From Miscanthus floridulus (Eukaryota; Streptophyta; Magnoliopsida; Poales; Poaceae), in NCBI RefSeq assembly GCF_019320115.1, contig NC_089591.1, positions 17,648,502 to 17,712,501 of the forward strand: DNA of 64,000 bases. Direction: 5' to 3'. The first letter of the stretch is position 1; each line of letters opens with the position of its first letter. Under the pieces are notes generated by a model. That model ran no database searches. It saw only the letters and a program-made list of their open reading frames with translations, and was not told where the DNA came from. A program made the position numbers and the translations under genes. Shown here one piece after another: positions 57,721 through 64,000 of the stretch.

Positions 57721-59252
57721 CCGCTCGAGGAAACCAAGGCAGTGGGAATTGACCCCACCGACCCAACCAAGATGGTTCAGATCAGGACCCAGCTCCTAGC
57801 CAAATAGGAACATGAGCTCATCGACTTCCTACGCGATAACCGTGATGTCTTCACCTGGCAGCCTTTTGACATGTCGGGCATACCACGGGGGGTCGCCGAG
57901 CATGCACTATGCCTCATCCTGAGCTTGAAGCCCACCAAGCATCGCCTGTGTCGCTTCAACGATGAGAGGCGCAGGGCCATAGGCGAAGAGATCGCCAAAC
58001 TCCTTGCAGCTAGATTCATCAGAGAGCTATTCCACTCTGACTGGCTTGCCAATCCCGTTCTTGTTAAAAAGAAGACCAAGAAATGGAGAATGTGCATTGA
58101 CTATACGGGCCTCAACAAAGCATGTCTGAAGGATCACTTTCCTTTGCCATGCATAGACCAGATAGTTGACTCCACCTCAAGTTGCGAGATCCTCTCCTTT
58201 CTGGATGCCTACTCAGGCCATCACCAAATCACGTTGAAAGAGTTTGGTCAGCTCATAACCTCGTTCATCACCCTGTACAGTTCATACTCCTATGTAACCA
58301 TGACATTCTGCTTGAAGAACATTGGTGCCACCTACTAGAGGTGCATGCAGCAATGCTTCGCCGACCAAATTGTCCCGCTCAATCAGCCGACCAAATTGAG
58401 CGGCCAAGACCAATGATCGCCGTCTATGTTGATGACATAGTGGTCAAAATAGCTCAAGCCTATGACCTGATCGCAAACTTGGCTGTGACATTCACGAACC
58501 TCCGAAGGTTCAACATCAGGCTGAATCCCAAAAAATGTGTTTTCAGGGTTCCAAAGGGGAAGCTGCTAGGATACATTATGTCTAAGCGCGGCATCGAGGC
58601 CAACCCCAAAAAAATCATAGCCATCTCCAACATGGGTCCCATACACAACGTCATGGGCGTGCAAAGGCTCACCGGCTGTCTAGCTGCCCTAAGTCGATTC
58701 ATCTCTCGGCTCGGCGAACGGGGGATGCCACCCTATAAGCTCCTCAAAAAGACGAACACTTTTGTCTAGACTGAGGAAGCCTAGCAGGCCCTGGAGAGCC
58801 TCAAAGTGTCCCTAACGTTAGCCCTGATCCTTGTTGCTCCTGAACAAGGAGAACCCCTTCTCCTCTACATAGCAGCCAACAACCATGTGGTAAGCGTCGC
58901 GTTGGTCATCAAAAGGGAGAAGCCAGGACACCAGCTTAAGGTCCAGTGGCCCGTATACTTCGTTGGTAAAGTACTCACCGACCCCAAACTCCTATACATA
59001 GTGCTGATGGTGACCCAAAAGCTCCTACACTACTTCACCGACCATGAAGTCACGGTCGTCACTTCATACCCACTCAGGGACATCATCCGCAACCGCGATG
59101 CCGTAGGATGGATCTCTAAGTGGGCACTCGAACTCATGGGTCATGACATGAGGTACATCCCTCATACCGCCATTAAATCTTAGGCTCTCATGGATTTTGT
59201 TACCGAATGGATAGAGGTACAGCTACTGACCCCAGACGTCACCCACGAGTCC
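57721..59252 (+). pseudogene. Reverse transcriptase and RNase H start, element F
   Basis: RT with KWRMCIDYTGLNKACLKDH, FLDAYSGHHQI and, after a frame change near 58340-58420, the catalytic AVYVDDIVVK. Then LNPKKCVFRVPKGKLLGYIM and LTGCLAALSRFISRLGE. The frame disturbance includes a small local duplication of CGACCAAATTG (near 58359 and 58388). The RNase H-like connection region runs to LLTPDVTHE at 59247, where an H solo LTR interrupts it. Stops at 58768, 58783 and 59181 are TAG. Confidence 0.8.
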
Positions 59253-62200
59253 TATAGCACCCGGTTTTAAAGACAAAACCAGATACACACTATACCTAGG
59301 AAGTCAAATCTCACATATAGCCATAAATAATGGTAATATCAAGAGACAATACCTATTGCATAACGTATTAGTAAAAGAAATATAACCTCAGAGTATAGAC
59401 AGCAGAAAGTCGACTTCGATCTTCAAGCGAAGACACCAAATCCACAGGGACGACTGACTGGTTGACCACAATCCTAACTCCTCTAAACCAGCAATCTAAT
59501 ACCCATCCGAGACTTTCATTAGATGTAAAGCAAGTGTAAGCTCACCATGCTTAGCAAGTATATCAAAGGGATCTATGAGGCTCAAAAGGCTTGACACTGT
59601 TTGACTGTGGTTCGCAATTTTAGTTGATCAAATTTTAGCATTCTGAATCGCTACTTTAATGAACAGTCCCAATTCCCAAGTGATATTAAAGTATCATCAA
59701 GTTTATCTCAATTCCCAACCATCCACCATCCACAGTAATCACTAATCTTGAAGGATCCAGACCGCTCATATCCATGAGCACGGCTGTTATAACAGGTTAA
59801 TTATTTCTACAGAAATTGTACATCTTTACCCACCAAGCCGTGATTCCCAATGCCGGGGTTTGCAAGGCCCACTACACCTCTTCCTAGGAAGTGTGGCAGA
59901 GTTTCACTATGAAACCCTTAGCTAGTTGCACTAACAAGTCGTAGCTACAAAGGAATGGCACACGTGGGCATCGCAGCACGGTACACACCCTAGCAGAAAA
60001 AGGAAAGATACCCTCTTACCCCTTACTGGAGCTATAGACGAGCTAGTACAATCTAGTTAATAGGTTAAAGTCAGAGCCATATGACACTTGGGGTTGTACG
60101 GAACCTCCTGGGTTGCCGCTTAAGGATTAAGTCCTTATGGAGAGACACTAGAGTACTCAACCCCGTACTCTAGCCTCTATCTGTTGCTAAAAAGGTCCAT
60201 TTTATCATATTGCATATAGCATTTAGTCATGTTTAACAATTATTTTATGTTAAGCGTTGCAGCATCTATCCAAAATGCCTACCCAAAAACCCTAGGTATC
60301 AAGGATATGTGGTACAAGTAATCATCTTGGCAAAGTCCTTAAAGGCATTTCAAATTAAACACATGCATGAATATGAATGGTAATAGTTCATAGGTAACTA
60401 GGGGCCTTTGGTACACTTGCCTTAAATACCAATCCTTTGGTAAGCTTTAATCTTCAACATCCTTCTTCTTTTGGATCTCCACGTATATCTCACCGACTGG
60501 ACGTAATTGTAGAACACCACACAACATCCATGTACATACATACATAGCATACAATTGCACCTATATCAGAACAGTACACCAACCAATAAAACAAGCAAAA
60601 CGGCGTATCGCTACGAACACACAAACGCAAAAGACACGTTATATGCGATTCAACGAAAAAGCGACTATCGAAGGATCTTCAGTGCAACGAAAAATAAAAC
60701 CTATCCATTTAACTTATTTTAACTGTAGAAACATATGTAGATATTTTCATTAATCAACTTGATTCATTGCTTAAGAAAGAGCGTAGTATAAAACCTATAT
60801 TGACTTTATATTCTAAAAAATGATGCAAGTGATAGTATTAATACAATTAACTTTTTAATTGCCAAAACACATTTGAGTAACATGAGAACCACTAACGCCA
60901 CTGTGTAGAACACGCTGAAACAAAAGTAACACGACAAGAATGGCTCGATGCTACGGTTATGAGAATGCAAGAGACACTAAGAAAGGAGCTACGATTAAAA
61001 GAAAAACCACTATCAAAAGATTCATATTATATTATAAAAGAAACAACTACGAGCTTATTTTAGGTTAGCTAAGAAAACTATATGAGCAATATTGATTTAG
61101 ATTAATTACAACATATTTAGTTTTAAAAGTCGAGTTAAAGCTAATCATGTATTATTTATAAATGTTATCACATAACAATTAAACTTTACCTTCACAAAGG
61201 AATTAAGCATGTGACTGCATCTACTCGTACTTATCACATATGTATCTTGTTCAGCTAATCAAATTATATTCTAGAAACACTTTTAAGTTAACAATTAATC
61301 ATATTAACTTTTAGGTATAAATCATCAAAGTTAAGCACCTATATTGCTTTTAATTCGAACTTGTGTGCAAATATACTAATCAATTTAATATTTAGCTATA
61401 TATGGAAAAACATGTGACAAGAAAAACATTGCCCCCAACATATAGTTCACGCCAGCATGAAGCAAACGCAACTTAAACGGTGCAAAATAGAGTTAGAACT
61501 TAAATTGCTTTTAATTAAAAAGTTATTGAATAATCCTTAATCAAATTAATATTTAACTTATAAATTTCCAAGATGTGAGACATGTTAAACATCGCTGCTA
61601 ACACGTACCACATATTGTGATGAAACACATGCAATCGAATCAAAATTAAAAACCTAAATCGACTTTAATTAATCAGCGATTAATTAATTATAGACACAAT
61701 TAATATTTTAATAAAATAAATTCATAAACATATGATATGAAAACTAATAGCGCTATTGCGTAGATCTCTACGACATGAAACTAACGCAACTGGAACGAAC
61801 TAAAACGGAGCTAAAACGATTAAACGACGGGGATTAAAAGCAGGATGGCAAAATCGTAATAATCTCATCTTCTAGCTTGGATATCTTCTCTGAATCATGG
61901 CCTCCATGACCACTGTAGGCTACTGCTGCATAGCGCACAGGAGGGAGGGGCCAGGGACGGCCGGACCTGGCCGGCCAACGGCGACATGGGACCGCACGGT
62001 GCATGGGCCCACGCGGCTGGACCCGGGGCAGGACAGGGCCTACTCGGACGGTGGCCGAGTAGGTGTACAGGCAGTGGCGGCGCTGCTCCACCCGCGTGGG
62101 ACGTGCGAAGGGGCAGGGCACGGCTCCAAGGCGGCAGCGGGGTCGGGTGCTGGGTTCCAGACTGCGGTGGTGGACGGCCGACTGCAGGGGAAGCTTCCTC

Positions 62201-63183
62201 GGCCGGAGAGAGAGGAAGAAGGTGCCGACCATGGATGAGCTCGTCGGAAAACGACCGGAAAAAGGAAAACAAAGGGGAAACAGTCAAATGGTGATGGATT
62301 CAAGAAAAGAAGGACACTATGGTGTAGAGAACGACGAGATCTACCTTGCGGTGGTTGATGTCGGAACGCGACGGTTTGGCCGAAAAAGCTCGCCGAAGAG
62401 ATCGCCGGAAACCTAGCTGTGCCAAACTTCGGCGTCCGATCTGCGGCGATAAGTGTGGCGGCTCGCAAAACAGGCTGTACTTTCGGAATCAGCGCGTCGA
62501 GAGCTATACTGGCATATATATATATATATGTAGGGTTCGGAGATTTTGGAAATCCGAGATATTTTAGGAAATAATTGATTTTCGGAATTAAAATATTTAT
62601 AGAAAATCGGGAATTACTATTTAGGCTCCGAAAAATATCTCTGAACTCCAAAAAATACAAGAAAAATTCCTAGGGATAGATGGAAGAATAAGGAACACAA
62701 CCAAAGTGGTTTTAGCTCCCAAAAAAGACTTTTGGATTGATCGAGGAAAAAGACAAAGCTCCAATAAATAAGATTTTAATCCCGAAAAAGGTCGGAAAGA
62801 TTCCCGGAAAGAGAGTCATCGTTCTAACGCGTCTCAAAACCTTTTCCAAGCCTTTGGATTTTGAAAACAAAGCACCTTATCTAACTTTTGTATTTCCAAG
62901 TTTTCAATTTCTTTTTAAACCACTACTTGAAAATAATATTTTGAAGATTGAGATTTGAATTTATTTTCCAAACCACTCATCACAAAAGTACCAATGCAAC
63001 GACATCCAAACCACTCATCACAAATGTACCAATGCAACTACATGTATGCGCAAACATGTTGCTACTCTTATGTTGGATTTAATTTAAAGAAAATTTTCTT
63101 TTACCTATGTTTTTATGAGCACAAAACAATTAATAGAAATCATTTTACTCTTTTTAGAAAGTAGCTAATTTTATGGTGTTACA
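59253..63183 (-). repeat. Solo LTR, family H, 3.93 kb (copy H2)
   Basis: Flanked by target duplication AGTCC (59248-59252) and AGTAC (63184-63188). On the minus strand it starts TGTAACACC (63183) and ends GGGTGCTATA. AT-rich start, GC-rich island (61890-62470), long AT-rich remainder with degenerate modules of about 160 bases. A (TA)n run at 62513-62529 may act as its TATA element. Long minus-strand ORF 62040-62660 is not supported as a gene. The same family as 11390-14425. The style (TGTAACACC start, multi-kb LTR) suggests a long-LTR gypsy element. Confidence 0.75.
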
Positions 63184-64000
63184 AGTACTAGACAATGTAC
63201 TTCGACGGGTCCGTAATGGCGCCCGGCTCGGGGGCTGGAGTAGTTCTGATCTCCCCGAACGGGAGTAGGCTCCGCTACGCCATCCGCCTCCACTTTTCAG
63301 CCTCAAACAATGCCGCGAAGTACGAGGCCCTCATCAACGGACTACGCACTATCATCGAGCTCGGTGCTATGCGACTCTATGTTCACGGTGATTCGGAGCT
63401 AGTCATTGATCAGGTCATGAAGGAGTCCTCCTGCAAATACCCCCTCATGGCAGCATACTGCCAAGAGGTGCGCAAACTCAAGGACAAATTCTAGGGGATC
63501 GAGCTACATCACGTCCCTCGAAGGGACAACGATGCCGCCGATTTTCTTGTGAAATTGGCTGCCAGGAGGGATCCATCCCCAAGCGGGGTCTTCATCAACG
63601 ACATCCACAAGACATCCGCCCACATCCTGGAAGGTCCGATCTAGACACACCCCGACGCCCAGCCGGTGCTCGAGGGCTCCAAATCCAACGCCAAGCCAGC
63701 ACCCGGGGGCTTCGACCCCAACACCAACCGGCGCTCGGGGCTCCAATCCTAGAACCTCCATGACGACGTCACCCACAAACGTCATCATATTGGCACTCGG
63801 TCAAACCGACTAGCGAGCGTCGCTACTCGCCTACCTCCTCGAGGAGGTTCTCACGCCCGAAAGGACTGAAGCCCGATGAATCGCTCAACGCGCCAAGACC
63901 TTCGTCACGCTCGGTGACAAGCTCTACAAACGGAGTTTGTTAGAAGTGCTCATGAAGTGCGTCCCCACCACCTAGGGGAAGCAACTCCTCCTCGAGGTCC
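63184..64000 (+). pseudogene. RNase H of element F and start of the linker to integrase
   Basis: Resumes after the H insertion with MYFDGSVMAPGSGAGVVLIS, NNAAKYEALINGLRTIIELG and VHGDSELVIDQVMKESS, the RNase H core with its catalytic Asp, Glu and Asp-bearing blocks. After a TAG near 63493 it reads LHHVPRRDNDAADFLVKLA, the end of RNase H. The remaining bases are a Pro-rich linker; the integrase proper is beyond the window. Confidence 0.75.

Larger units (their letters stand above)
37239..64000 (+). mobile_element. Tat-like Ty3/gypsy element F, interrupted by three insertions
   Basis: Plus strand; it begins with a truncated 5' LTR and runs off the window end before its integrase core. Its parts are 37239-38499, 53827-54958, 56524-59252 and 63184-64000. 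The gaps hold a Tekay-like element, a copia solo LTR and an H solo LTR. Joining the parts across each insertion restores Gag, PR, RT and RNase H order. Confidence 0.8.

Noticed and set aside
62513..62529. (TA)n run as an independent microsatellite of interest
   Set aside because: Short, and positioned where the LTR promoter is expected; more simply a TATA-like element.
62040..62660. 206-codon minus-strand ORF in the H solo LTR
   Set aside because: It spans the (TA)n tract and the GC-rich island, overlaps ORFs in other frames, resembles no known protein and does not match the ORFs of the H1 copy in a consistent frame.
1..64000. Any cellular protein-coding gene, tRNA or rRNA
   Set aside because: Nothing found that is not explained by retroelement coding or LTR sequence; no tRNA-like cloverleaf was noticed apart from primer-binding sites complementary to tRNA ends.

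Overview
The window is nuclear DNA from a plant, most likely a grass with a large repeat-rich genome. The style of the elements (Tat-, Athila- and Tekay-like Ty3/gypsy plus a copia LTR rich in GACCGGA motifs) suggests the Andropogoneae group (sugarcane, Miscanthus, sorghum, maize); that assignment is inference. I found no convincing cellular gene, tRNA, rRNA or CRISPR array. Essentially all of the 64 kb is LTR retrotransposon, nested several layers deep, and every coding region is broken by stop codons or frameshifts.

Layout. 1-6248 (+): an Athila-like, apparently non-autonomous element with an LTR end, primer-binding site, gag, two tandem aspartic-protease-like domains, a remnant second ORF, a long 3' untranslated stretch and the start of its 3' LTR; it has no reverse transcriptase. 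6249-11390: further pieces of the same family, mostly inverted. 11390-14425: a truncated long LTR (family H). 14426-15066: unassigned. 15067-27519 (-): a complete Tat-like element G with 1.9-kb LTRs, gag, PR, RT/RNase H and IN, plus a two-exon gene on the opposite strand between IN and the 3' LTR. 27520-28112 (+): fragment resembling the 'putative gypsy-type transposon' domain. 28113-37238 (-): Tat-like element E, carrying a solo LTR (35401-36649). 37239 to the window end (+): Tat-like element F, interrupted by three later insertions: a complete 15.3-kb Tekay-like chromovirus (38500-53826), a copia solo LTR (54959-56523) and an H-family solo LTR (59253-63183). Each of these three has 5-bp target duplications, and removing them restores the F gag/pol order.

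How the parts work together. Each element is, or was, a self-contained copying unit: LTR promoter, primer-binding site, Gag, protease, reverse transcriptase/RNase H, integrase, polypurine tract. Parts with more to say are the Tekay element's extra coiled-coil ORF ahead of gag, G's spliced antisense gene, the tandem proteases of the first element, and arrays of short motifs inside several LTRs. Premature stops are nearly all TAG at likely former CAG or TGG codons, or TGA at likely former CGA codons, the pattern expected from deamination of methylated CHG and CG cytosines. The whole window therefore looks like long-silenced heterochromatin.
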